NCBI RefSeq assembly: GCF_001571225.1
Contig: NZ_BCTJ01000001.1
Span: 248,001 to 312,000 of the forward strand
Direction: 5' to 3'
Origin: Hydrogenophaga palleronii NBRC 102513
Lineage (GTDB): Bacteria > Pseudomonadota > Gammaproteobacteria > Burkholderiales > Burkholderiaceae_C
DNA: 64,000 nt
In this document: piece after piece, positions 39,024 through 46,203 of the stretch
Layout of the letters: every line of letters starts with the position of its first letter
How positions within the stretch are numbered: the first letter of the stretch is position 1
Notes under the pieces: model-generated
What the model saw: the letters and a program-made list of their open reading frames with translations, nothing else
The model's database searches: none
Told to the model about the DNA's origin: nothing
Translations under genes and position numbers: made by a program

Positions 39024-39249
39024 AGCCCTCAGCAGCACGCACGCTTTGAGTTGCTGAAAACGGCCCGCCACCGGCGGCGCCTGACGTGTGGTTTCGAGGT
39101 TCGGCTTTGTCCTACACAAAGCGCGAGCGGCCGTGGGCATCATGAATGTCGACCCACAACACGGCACGGAAGACCCTCATGAAACCCCTGGATTGCTGCC
39201 ACTTTTACCTGCGCCTGGCGCCGGCATACGGCTGCCCGAGGAGCGCAAC

Positions 39250-40665
39250 ATGAGCCACGCTCTGGTGGTGGACGACGACCTGGACTCGGCCTCCATGCTC
39301 AGCGAACTGCTGGCGCTGGAACACATGACAGTGGCCACCGCGCATTCGCTGCGCGACGCCCGCAAGCAGCTCGCGCTGCAGTCCCCCGACCTGGTCTTGC
39401 TCGACCTGCAATTGCCCGACGGCAACGGCATGGACCTGTTTTCCGATCCCGAGCTGCTGTCGAATTCCGAGGTGGTGCTGATCACCGGCCACCCCAGCCT
39501 GGACACCTCCGTGCTGGCCTTGCGCCTGGGCGCGGTGGACTACCTGGTCAAGCCCATCAACGTGAAGCACCTGCGCGGCATCCTGTCGCGCATCACCAAA
39601 CCGGCGGTGCTCAAGGCCGAGGTGGAAAGCCTGGCGGCCGGCGTGGCCAGCACCGGCACCTTCGGGCCGCTGTGGGGGCGTTCGCCCAACATGCAGCGCG
39701 TGTACGAGCAGGTCTCCCGCGTGGCGGGCACCGGCGTCACGGTGTTCATCTCGGGCGAGAGCGGCACCGGCAAGGAGGTGGTGGCGCAGACCATCCACGA
39801 TCTGAGCCGTCGCCGCAAGATGCCGCTCCTGGGTGTGAACTGCGGCGCCATCTCGCCCAACCTGATCGAGAGCGAAATCTTCGGCCACGAGAAGGGGAGC
39901 TTCACCGGTGCAGACCGCCAGCACCAGGGCTTCTTTGAGCGCGCGGCCGGCGGCACCTTGTTCCTGGACGAGATCACCGAGATGCCGCTGGACCTGCAGG
40001 TCAAACTGCTGCGCGTGCTCGAAACCGGGCGCTTCATGCGCGTGGGTGCCACGCAGAGCCAGGAAACCGACGTGCGCATCATCGCGGCCACCAACCGCCC
40101 CGCGCTGCAGGCGGTGGCCAGCGGCCATCTGCGTGAAGACCTGATGTACCGCCTGAACGTGTTCCCGATTGACCTGCCGCCCCTGCGCGACCGCATGGGT
40201 GACGTGACGCTGCTGGCCGAGCGTTTTCTGGAAGTCATCGGCCGGCAGGAAGGCAAGACCAAGGCGTTTTCGGCCGGCGCCCTGCAGCAATTGCAGCAGC
40301 ACGACTGGCCGGGCAATGTGCGCGAGCTGCGCAACGCGGTGCAGCGCGCCTACGTGATGGCCATCGGCGACGTCATCGACGCGCAATGGCTGCCACACCG
40401 CCACGGCAACGGCGTGCCCTCGATGCCGGCGTCGGCGCGCATCCTGGTGGTGCCGCCGGACGAAGACAGCAAGGCGTCGCTGCGCATCCCGCTGGGGGTG
40501 TCGCTGGCGCAGGCGGAGCAGGCCATCATCCTGGCCACGCTTCGCCACTACGGTCACCAAAAGGAGCGCACCGCGGCGACGCTGGGCATCAGCCTGAAGA
40601 CCCTCTACAACCGCCTCAAGCTCTACGCGACCGACGAGCGCGCGGAAGACCGCACATCGGCCTGA
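39250..40665 (+). CDS. NtrC-family sigma-54-dependent response regulator (orphan)
   Basis: A 471-residue activator with three domains. A receiver domain occupies residues 1-120 (VVDDD at 6-10, phosphoacceptor D52 in LLDLQLPDG). An AAA+ sigma-54 interaction domain spans about 140-375 (Walker A GESGTGKE, the sigma-54 loop as GSFTGA instead of GAFTGA, Walker B GGTLFLDE). A Fis-type helix-turn-helix lies at the C-terminus (KERTAATLGISLKTLYNRLK). No histidine kinase gene is adjacent. GAGGAG precedes the ATG. Its natural targets are the -24/-12 promoters found at 38654, 40676 and 43148. Confidence 0.92.
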   Translation: MSHALVVDDDLDSASMLSELLALEHMTVATAHSLRDARKQLALQSPDLVLLDLQLPDGNGMDLFSDPELLSNSEVVLITGHPSLDTSVLALRLGAVDYLVKPINVKHLRGILSRITKPAVLKAEVESLAAGVASTGTFGPLWGRSPNMQRVYEQVSRVAGTGVTVFISGESGTGKEVVAQTIHDLSRRRKMPLLGVNCGAISPNLIESEIFGHEKGSFTGADRQHQGFFERAAGGTLFLDEITEMPLDLQVKLLRVLETGRFMRVGATQSQETDVRIIAATNRPALQAVASGHLREDLMYRLNVFPIDLPPLRDRMGDVTLLAERFLEVIGRQEGKTKAFSAGALQQLQQHDWPGNVRELRNAVQRAYVMAIGDVIDAQWLPHRHGNGVPSMPASARILVVPPDEDSKASLRIPLGVSLAQAEQAIILATLRHYGHQKERTAATLGISLKTLYNRLKLYATDERAEDRTSA

Positions 40666-40675
40666 TGGTGGATGG

Positions 40676-40691
40676 AGGCACACCGTTTGCT
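40676..40691 (+). promoter_or_regulatory. Sigma-54 (-24/-12) promoter
   Basis: AGGCACACCGTTTGCT matches the RpoN consensus: GG at 40677-40678, GC at 40689-40690, ten bases apart. It starts 11 bases after the activator's stop codon. Transcription would begin near 40702, giving a 36-base leader that includes a GGACCGT direct repeat and the GGAAGGAG ribosome-binding site of the next gene. Confidence 0.7.
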
Positions 40692-40737
40692 CACGGGGCA
40701 TGCGGACCGTGCCGGACCGTTGACGGAAGGAGTGCCC

Positions 40738-40992
40738 ATGAGCGACAAAAAACCCTGCGTGCTGGAAGGTGCTGCCCCCATCGCCAGCCGCGACGCGGCG
40801 GCGGCAGCAGCGACGCATGCGCATCACGCGCCCTGTGCCTTGCTGAGCGCCGACCCCGTGCCGGCCCCTGCTGCGCACCGCGAAGGCCGTGAGGTCGAGG
40901 ACGAATCGGCCGACCCGGTGGGTGATGGCCACAGCGATGCCGAGTGGGCGGCCCGCCACCCCGAAGGCGGCCACGGTACGCCGCATCGCTGA
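40738..40992 (+). CDS. Small hypothetical protein behind a sigma-54 promoter
   Basis: An 84-residue protein rich in alanine and histidine (ASRDAAAAAATHAHHAPC) with an acidic C-terminal part (DESADPVGDGHSDAEWAARHPEGGH). It contains two cysteines and no membrane segment. GGAAGGAG (40725-40732) lies five bases before the ATG, one of the best ribosome-binding sites in this region. With the -24/-12 promoter in front, this supports a real, regulated gene. I do not recognise the family; the many histidines hint at metal binding, which is speculation. Confidence 0.6.
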   Translation: MSDKKPCVLEGAAPIASRDAAAAAATHAHHAPCALLSADPVPAPAAHREGREVEDESADPVGDGHSDAEWAARHPEGGHGTPHR

Positions 40993-40996
40993 CACA

Positions 40997-41024
40997 CAAA
41001 AAAGCCCGCGATGACGCGGGCCTT
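40997..41024 (-). terminator. Rho-independent terminator of the DUF2383 gene
   Basis: On the minus strand GCCCGCG-TCAT-CGCGGGC is followed by TTTTTT, about 45 bases past the stop of the gene at 41066-41521. Confidence 0.85.
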
Positions 41025-41065
41025 GGTTGGGCCGCGCGCAGCGGCCGAGGACCATGTGGCCGAGC

Positions 41066-41521
41066 TCAGACCGTGGTGGCCCGGACCTGGTCGCGCAGCG
41101 ACTTGATCTGGTCGTGGTTGCGCTGCACGCCTTGCATCTGCGCTTCCACGATGCTCGCCACGCCCGCCGGCAAATCTTCCTTGAGGGCCGCGCGGTAACG
41201 GGCGAGGGCGGCATCCTCGCCGCGCTCGGTTTCCTCCAGCATGGCCAGGTCGGTGTAGCCGGCCAGTGAGCCCATCACCGCAACCCAGCCGCGGTGCACC
41301 TTGCCCGTGGCGGTGCCGCTGTCTTCCGGCTTGCCGCCGTGTTGCATCACCAGGGTCTGCAGTTCGGCCGCGGCTTCACGGCAATCCCGTGCGCGCGACT
41401 GGAACAGCTGCTGGATGCGCGGATCCTGCGCGTGCTCGGCACTGGCCTGAAAGCCGTATTCGCCGTCCTTGCAGGTTTCGATAAGGTTGTTCAGCGTGTT
41501 GATGGTGTGCTTGTCTTTCAT
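41066..41521 (-). CDS. PA2169-type four-helix-bundle protein (DUF2383)
   Basis: A 151-residue ferritin-like helical protein. The N-terminal LNNLIETCKDGEYGFQASAEHAQDP and the later EETERGEDAALARYRAALKEDLP are the signature of DUF2383/PA2169 proteins, which resemble ferritins and are usually stress or stationary-phase induced. Whether it binds metal is unknown. AGGAGT lies seven bases upstream of the ATG. It is divergent from the outer-membrane protein gene across 307 bases. Confidence 0.88.
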   Translation of the reverse strand: MKDKHTINTLNNLIETCKDGEYGFQASAEHAQDPRIQQLFQSRARDCREAAAELQTLVMQHGGKPEDSGTATGKVHRGWVAVMGSLAGYTDLAMLEETERGEDAALARYRAALKEDLPAGVASIVEAQMQGVQRNHDQIKSLRDQVRATTV

Positions 41522-41828
41522 GAGAACTCCTTCCTTCGCGACATGGATTGGACGTCGACCTGGCTTGCCCCAAGGCTCACAGGCCAGACCACCCCATGGG
41601 GCACATGGCATACCCGCTTCCAGCGGCGGCGCTGCACGGCAGCCACGCGCTTCACCAGTGCTTTGCAGCAACTTTTGCCGCAACCGTGCGGCAACCCATA
41701 CGGCGCAACCGCCCACATCGGGCATGTCATTTGCCCGATGACAACCGGGACTTGCCGCATTCGCCATTGCAGTGGAGTGGCACTCCCTTCTTCCCATTCC
41801 ACGCCCCACCAACAAGACAGGAGCCAAC
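41522..41828. other. Divergent intergenic region
   Basis: These 307 bases lie between the DUF2383 gene and the outer-membrane barrel gene. They contain several inverted GGCAT/ATGCC and TTGCCG-type words, but no -24/-12 match or convincing sigma-70 promoter that I can defend. No small gene is seen. Confidence 0.35.
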
Positions 41829-42437
41829 ATGAAGCACCTCTTCCACCCCCTCAAAATCGCAGCCGTTGCAAGCCTCGGCCTTGCATTCGCCTGCGGTGCG
41901 TCTGCCCAGTCCAGCGCGAGCAGCGGCTACTCGGTCATCCCGTATTCCCACAGCGGCTACATCGGCATCAACGTCGGTCAACCCGACTATGAAAACAGCT
42001 GCGGGCTGGGCGGTTTCAGCTGCTCGGACAACACCACCTCGGCCTACCTCTACACCGGTGGCATGTTCAACCCGTACTTCGGCGCGGAGATCGGCTACGT
42101 GAGCCTCGGCAAGGCCAAGCGCGGCGGTGGCCGCACGGAAGCGCAAGGCATCAACCTCAGCCTGGTGGGGCGTCTGCCGTTGGGCGGCTCGCGCGTGAGC
42201 CTGTTCGGCAAGGTCGGCACCGTTTACGGCCGCACCGAAGTCACGGCCAGCGCACTCTCGGGCATCCCGACGGGCAAGGCCAGTGGCTGGGAAGCCTCGT
42301 ACGGCGCGGGCGTCGGCTTCGATCTGTCGCCGCGTTCGTCCATCGTGCTGGAATGGGCCCGCTACGACCTGCGCTTCGCGGGCGTGGGCAAGCGCCAGGT
42401 TGACACCACCAGCATCGGCTACGTACACCGGTTCTGA
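41829..42437 (+). CDS. Outer-membrane beta-barrel protein
   Basis: A 202-residue exported protein. The signal peptide (MKHLFHPLKIAAVASLGLAFACGASA/QSS) is followed by alternating amphipathic strands of an eight-stranded OmpA/OmpW-like barrel (YIGINVGQPDY, FGAEIGYVSLG, VSLFGKVGTVYG, SSIVLEWARYDLRFAG) and a terminal phenylalanine preceded by aromatic residues (IGYVHRF), the usual BAM recognition end. Two cysteines sit in an extracellular loop (NSCGLGGFSCSD). Function unknown. It precedes mgtC by 38 bases. Confidence 0.85.
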   Translation: MKHLFHPLKIAAVASLGLAFACGASAQSSASSGYSVIPYSHSGYIGINVGQPDYENSCGLGGFSCSDNTTSAYLYTGGMFNPYFGAEIGYVSLGKAKRGGGRTEAQGINLSLVGRLPLGGSRVSLFGKVGTVYGRTEVTASALSGIPTGKASGWEASYGAGVGFDLSPRSSIVLEWARYDLRFAGVGKRQVDTTSIGYVHRF

Positions 42438-42475
42438 TCGAATCGCCGGGCCGCGCCGGGCCGGCGTGACACCTC

Positions 42476-43018
42476 ATGTCCATCACGCAAACCGTCTTCA
42501 GCACGCTGCAGGCGGAGATCGAAAGCTACTGGGAGGTGGAGCAGACCACACGCATGGTGTGGCGCTTGTTCATGGCACTCGTTCTGGGCGCCATCATCGG
42601 CTGGGACCGCGAACGGCGCGACGCCGAGGCCGGCCTGCGCACCCACATGCTGGTGGCGCTGGGGGCGGCCTTGTTCGTGCTGGTGCCGCAGGAAGCCGGC
42701 ATGAACGACGAACAACTCAGCCGTGTGCTGCAAGGTCTGGTGTCGGGCATTGGCTTCCTCGGTGCGGGGGCCGTGTTGAAGAACAGCGATGAAGGCCGCA
42801 TTCACGGCCTGACCACCGCGGCCACCATCTGGGCCACGGCCGCCGTGGGCATCGCCGCCGGTCTCGGCCACACCGGCACGGCCGCGGTGGCCACCACCTT
42901 CATGCTGGTGGTGCTGGGCTGGCTGCGGCGCATGGGCCACCAGCGAGGCCAGCGCGGGCAGCGCAGCGAAGACGACCGGCAACACAAACACGACGCCAAC
43001 GACGACAGCGGGCATTGA
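42476..43018 (+). CDS. MgtC/SapB family membrane protein
   Basis: A 180-residue inner-membrane protein. It has four hydrophobic segments with the MgtC signature: RLFMALVLGAIIGWDRERRDAEAGLRTHMLVALGAALF, then GLVSGIGFLGAGAVLK and GLTTAATIWATAAVGIAAGLG. The C-terminal 30 residues are short, charged and hydrophilic rather than the ACT-like domain of longer MgtC proteins. MgtC-type proteins modulate Mg2+-limited growth and ATP synthase activity in pathogens. It is probably cotranscribed with the barrel protein. Confidence 0.87.
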   Translation: MSITQTVFSTLQAEIESYWEVEQTTRMVWRLFMALVLGAIIGWDRERRDAEAGLRTHMLVALGAALFVLVPQEAGMNDEQLSRVLQGLVSGIGFLGAGAVLKNSDEGRIHGLTTAATIWATAAVGIAAGLGHTGTAAVATTFMLVVLGWLRRMGHQRGQRGQRSEDDRQHKHDANDDSGH

Positions 43019-43147
43019 GTTGCGCCTTGCAGTTGCGCCTGGCTTCGTCACGCTTTCGGCAATTTTTTCGGCAACAACGAGGCCAGTCCACGCAAGCGTG
43101 GGCAACGCGCCCCGCGGTATTGTTTGAATTTGTGTCCCGACACGCAC

Positions 43148-43163
43148 CGGCACGTTGATTGCG
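43148..43163 (+). promoter_or_regulatory. Sigma-54 (-24/-12) promoter of rpoN
   Basis: CGGCACGTTGATTGCG carries GG at 43149-43150 and GC at 43161-43162 with ten bases between, and GGCACG-N4-TTGC is exact. Transcription would begin near 43174, a 47-base leader before the ATG at 43221. This suggests that the sigma factor controls its own synthesis. Confidence 0.7.
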
Positions 43164-43220
43164 TCACCATGTTCACGTGGATGTGCAACGCACCATCACA
43201 CCCTGCAACCGCCAGAGGAG

Positions 43221-44636
43221 ATGCCCGTGATCACCATGAACAACCGCGCAGAGACGCGACAGCAGCCGAGCATTTCGCCACGCCTGCAACACGCGGTGCG
43301 CCTGCTGCAGATGTCGTCGATGGACTTCGGCATCGCCGTGCGCGACGTGCTCGGCCGCAACCCCTTCCTGGAGTGGGAAGACGAACTGGACGAGGGCAGG
43401 GCGTCGGCCGGTACCGGACCCTCGGAGATGGACGCCGAAGAGGCGCGCACACAACCCTTCGAGCTGGAGAACGACCGCGCCTTGTGGCTGGCCGATGGCG
43501 CCGCGCCGCGCGTGGGCAGCGACAGCAGCACGACCTCCGCACTCGACTGGGTGGCCGCGGACACACCGCTCAACGCGCACCTGCATGTGCAGCTCAACAC
43601 GCTGAAGCTGTCCGACCGTGAACTCGCGCTGGCGCGTGTGGTCGTCGAGTCGCTGGACGACGACGGTTATCTGCGCACGCCGTTGTCGGAACTGCAAGGC
43701 ATCGAAGCACTGAGCCCGGCCGCCTCGCTGCACGACATGGAAGACGCGCTGGCGACCGTGCAATCCCTGGACCCGGCCGGCGTAGGTGCGCGCAGCCTGC
43801 AGGAATGCCTGCTGCTGCAGCTCGATGAAATCGAATGCCCGCAGATGCGAGCAACGGCCCGCACCGTGGTGCAGGACCACCTGGCGCGGCTGACCTCGCG
43901 CGACGTTTCCGCGCTCGCCAGCGAGCTGGGCCGCCTGCCGCGCGACGTGCAGGCGGCATGCGACCGCATTCGCCACCTGGACCCGCACCCGGGCTGGCAA
44001 CTGGGTGCTTCGCGCGTTGACTACGTGGTGCCCGACGTGCTGGTGGCCCGCGTGCGCGGCGAATGGGCAGTGCAGCTCAACCCGGCGGTGGTGCCCAAGG
44101 TGCGAATGAACGACGACTACGTCAAACTGTTCCAGCGCCACCGCTCGGAGGACAACGCCGAGATGGGCGCCCACCTGCAGGAAGCGCGCTGGACCATGCG
44201 CAACGTCGAACAACGTTTCTCGACCATCCTGGCGGTGGCCCAGGCCATCGTGCAGCGCCAGCGGCACTTCCTCGAATTCGGCGCCATGGCCATGAAGCCA
44301 CTGGGCCTGAAGGAGATTGCCGATGAAATCGGCGTGCACGAGTCCACGGTTTCGCGTGTGACCAACAACAAGTACATGGCCACGCCAACCGGCGTCTACG
44401 AACTCAAGCATTTTTTCTCGCGAACCCTGCTCAGCGCCAACGGCAGTGCCTGTTCGGGCACCGCCATTCGCGGCCTGATCCAGGACATCATCGAAGCCGA
44501 GCTGGCCGACCATCCGCTGTCGGACGCCAAGATCACCGAACAGTTGGCGCAGCAAGGCTTGGTGGTGGCACGCCGCACGGTGACCAAGTACCGCCAGATG
44601 CTGCGCATCGACGCGGTCGGCCGCCGCCGGCACTGA
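43221..44636 (+). CDS. rpoN: RNA polymerase sigma-54 factor (probable second RpoN)
   Basis: A 471-residue sigma-54. Region I is Gln/Leu-rich (ISPRLQHAVRLLQMSSMDF), followed by an acidic region II, the core-binding domain (VQSLDPAGVGARSLQECLLLQL), the helix-turn-helix (LKEIADEIGVHESTVSRVTNNKYM) and the RpoN box ARRTVTKYRQML near the C-terminus. It is not in the conserved lptB-rpoN-hpf context, so it is probably an additional copy. Start alternatives are ATG 43221, GTG 43227 (better spaced from GAGGAG) and ATG 43236. The sigma-54 promoter upstream rules out starts before 43174. Confidence 0.9.
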   Translation: MPVITMNNRAETRQQPSISPRLQHAVRLLQMSSMDFGIAVRDVLGRNPFLEWEDELDEGRASAGTGPSEMDAEEARTQPFELENDRALWLADGAAPRVGSDSSTTSALDWVAADTPLNAHLHVQLNTLKLSDRELALARVVVESLDDDGYLRTPLSELQGIEALSPAASLHDMEDALATVQSLDPAGVGARSLQECLLLQLDEIECPQMRATARTVVQDHLARLTSRDVSALASELGRLPRDVQAACDRIRHLDPHPGWQLGASRVDYVVPDVLVARVRGEWAVQLNPAVVPKVRMNDDYVKLFQRHRSEDNAEMGAHLQEARWTMRNVEQRFSTILAVAQAIVQRQRHFLEFGAMAMKPLGLKEIADEIGVHESTVSRVTNNKYMATPTGVYELKHFFSRTLLSANGSACSGTAIRGLIQDIIEAELADHPLSDAKITEQLAQQGLVVARRTVTKYRQMLRIDAVGRRRH

Positions 44637-44702
44637 CGCGGCACGCACCGGCGCGGACTTGCCGGTATTGCCCACACATGTAAGCCGGCGGCGCGAACGC
44701 GA

Positions 44703-45231
44703 ACACCGCACCGATGCATCCGGGCCAACGCACCGCTGCTCGACCAGGCGGCCGCACGGCGGGAACACGACGCGGCAGAAGTCGGCTTCCTGCGCATGCA
44801 GGTGCAAGCCGTGGCGCATTCCTGGGCTTTGCAGGCGACGCTGCTGGAAAACGCCAAGGCAGAACGGGAGCGCGCCGAGTCGCTGTCCCTGGCGCTGATG
44901 CAGCAGGCAGAACGCCGCGAGGCAACGGAAGCGGCCGTGCTCTCGGCCGAATCCAACTCAGTGGCCGCAAACTGCTGTATTTGGGCGGGCGCCCGGGCCC
45001 CAACAAAGCCATTCGGGCCATGGTGAACCATGCGGGTGGCGAATACCGCCGGCACGAAGCCGTGACCGGGAGTCGGTCGTCGCCACGCGACGCGCCTGTC
45101 TGCAGCACGAGTGTGTCTACGTATCACTGAGAAGCTCGACGGTCGCCAGCTTTGCCGCCGGACTGCAGGCCACGTTCGCGCACTCGACACCGCCGCCACC
45201 ATCGAACGCGTTCTGCCTGCGCCATGGCTGA
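44703..45231 (+). pseudogene. Decayed DUF2325 gene (frameshifts and internal deletion)
   Basis: Three pieces of one protein appear in three frames. A coiled-coil part runs to about 44950 (LLDQAAARREHDAAEVGFLRM, ENAKAERERAESLSLALMQQ). In the next frame GRKLLYLGGRPGPNKAIRAM and VNHAGGEYRRHE follow, the start of a DUF2325 domain. In the third frame CVYVSLRSSTVASFAAGLQA, the typical DUF2325 end, continues to a TGA at 45229-45231. About 40-50 residues of the domain centre (normally around a GCISH-type motif) are missing between pieces two and three. DUF2325 proteins are of unknown function. Confidence 0.72.
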
Positions 45232-45311
45232 GCGCTGCAGTGCCGAGAAGCACCGGCGGCCTTGCAGGGCTTTGGACCGAAGGGCATGTCCCGTAAGGGT
45301 TCCGGGCCGCA

Positions 45312-45336
45312 GTGGTGCTTCCTGAAGTGGCACCAT
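45312..45336. other. Hairpin next to the dif-like site
   Basis: GTGGTGC and GCACCAT-type arms (TGGTGC at 45313-45318 in the left arm, GCACCA at 45330-45335) enclose an 11-base loop, just left of the dif-like site. No T-run follows. It may be a weak terminator or chance. Confidence 0.3.
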
Positions 45337-45338
45337 TG

Positions 45339-45366
45339 ATATTCCACGATGTATATTATGTAAAGT
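45339..45366 (+). other. dif: dif-like XerC/XerD recombination site
   Basis: Eleven bases ATATTCCACGA, a six-base spacer TGTATA, and eleven bases TTATGTAAAGT form the 11-6-11 layout of a dif site. The spacer is identical to E. coli dif and the right (XerD-type) arm differs from its TTATGTTAAAT at two positions; the left (XerC-type) arm is looser, as is usual. It lies in an AT-rich patch of a gene-poor region, beside a pseudogene, where KOPS-like octamers change direction. XerC and XerD would resolve chromosome dimers here at division. Confidence 0.68.
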
Positions 45367-45500
45367 TAAAGAAGCCAAGGGAACAGATCAAAGTGCGTTG
45401 GTCTGCAGCATCCGCCTGCTTCGACGCCGCGTGGTTGCATGCACATCGCGGCCACGCCACTCCAGGGCCGTGACCGCGATGGCTCCTTCGGTTCTCTGCC

Positions 45501-45857
45501 TCACACCAGTCGCCGGGCCGGGCCTTTCATCGCCTTCATCCGGTCCAACGCCACTTCCAGCGCTTCTTCGGCGTGCACGAAGTCGTTGTGGCGGGTGTAC
45601 CAAGCGGCTTCGTCGAGTGCGACCAGGGTGCCGCCGACGCTGACGGCCGGGGTGGCCAGCACGGCGTCTCGAGCCTCGCGGATGGCCGAGATGGCCTCGT
45701 GGTTGTGGCTGCAGTAGATGTCGACCTGCGCGCGCCGCACATGGTCCATGGCCGCCGCCGAAAGCGCCGCGTCGAGCGCCTCGTGGTGTGGCGGTGTGTA
45801 CGCCGTGGCGCCCACCATGGCATCAACGATCAGGAGAGACGGGAGGTTGTTTGACAT
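45501..45857 (-). CDS. Hypothetical protein
   Basis: A 118-residue soluble protein starting MSNNLPSLLIVDAMVGATAYTPPHHEALDAAL. It is mostly helical in character, with a DIYCSHNHEAISAIREARDAVLATP segment (one cysteine and clustered histidines) and EEALEVALDRMKAMKGPARR at the end. There is no signal peptide and no recognised domain. Amino-acid composition and third-position GC look like a real gene. The ATG has only a weak AAGCGGAA site. It is the first gene to the right of the dif-like site. Confidence 0.55.
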   Translation of the reverse strand: MSNNLPSLLIVDAMVGATAYTPPHHEALDAALSAAAMDHVRRAQVDIYCSHNHEAISAIREARDAVLATPAVSVGGTLVALDEAAWYTRHNDFVHAEEALEVALDRMKAMKGPARRLV

Positions 45858-46203
45858 GTTCCGCTTTCTGCAGAGTGGAGTTGGAATGATTTCACTCTGC
45901 GCCGCGCATGGCAAGCAGACGTTGCAGGCGGAAAGGCGGCAGATGACAAATGCCATCTCGGCCTGGTACTGGCGCGGGTGGCGTGCGCTGTGCCCTGCCC
46001 CGTCCACATTCAATCAGCCACACATGCCACCGAGGCTGCCTCCGGACACAGCGAGGGCACGCCCGATGCCCCCGAATGACGCCTGCCCGTTTTTAAGGCA
46101 CCGGCCGCCAAGCCAGGCGGGCCGTGCGATGCGGCAGTTGTCCCTGCGCTTATCCACAAGCTTGGGCACAGTCGCTGTGGGCAACCTGCGCGCGGCTTTT
46201 CCC
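45858..46203. other. Intergenic region with one DnaA box
   Basis: These 346 bases lack a convincing gene. TTATCCACA at 46150-46158 is a perfect DnaA box; I find no second box, no AT-rich unwinding element and no replication gene, so it is not an origin. CCCTGCCC at 45993-46000 is the first KOPS-like octamer to the right of the dif-like site. Confidence 0.5.

Noticed and set aside
41778..41793. TGGCAC before the outer-membrane barrel gene
   Set aside because: The GC pair required 12 bases further is TT; spacing and -12 do not fit RpoN.
45117..45378. Minus-strand open frames across the dif-like site
   Set aside because: Their composition is unlike the neighbours, they have no ribosome-binding site, and they overlap the DUF2325 remnant.
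45985..45999. Minus-strand GGGCACA-N4-ACGC upstream of the hypothetical gene at 45501
   Set aside because: The GG and GC spacing is right but the -12 is ACGC instead of TTGC; too weak to call.
46150..46158. DnaA box as a replication origin
   Set aside because: Only one box, no AT-rich unwinding region, no dnaA/dnaN or rep gene, and the surrounding signals point to a terminus instead.
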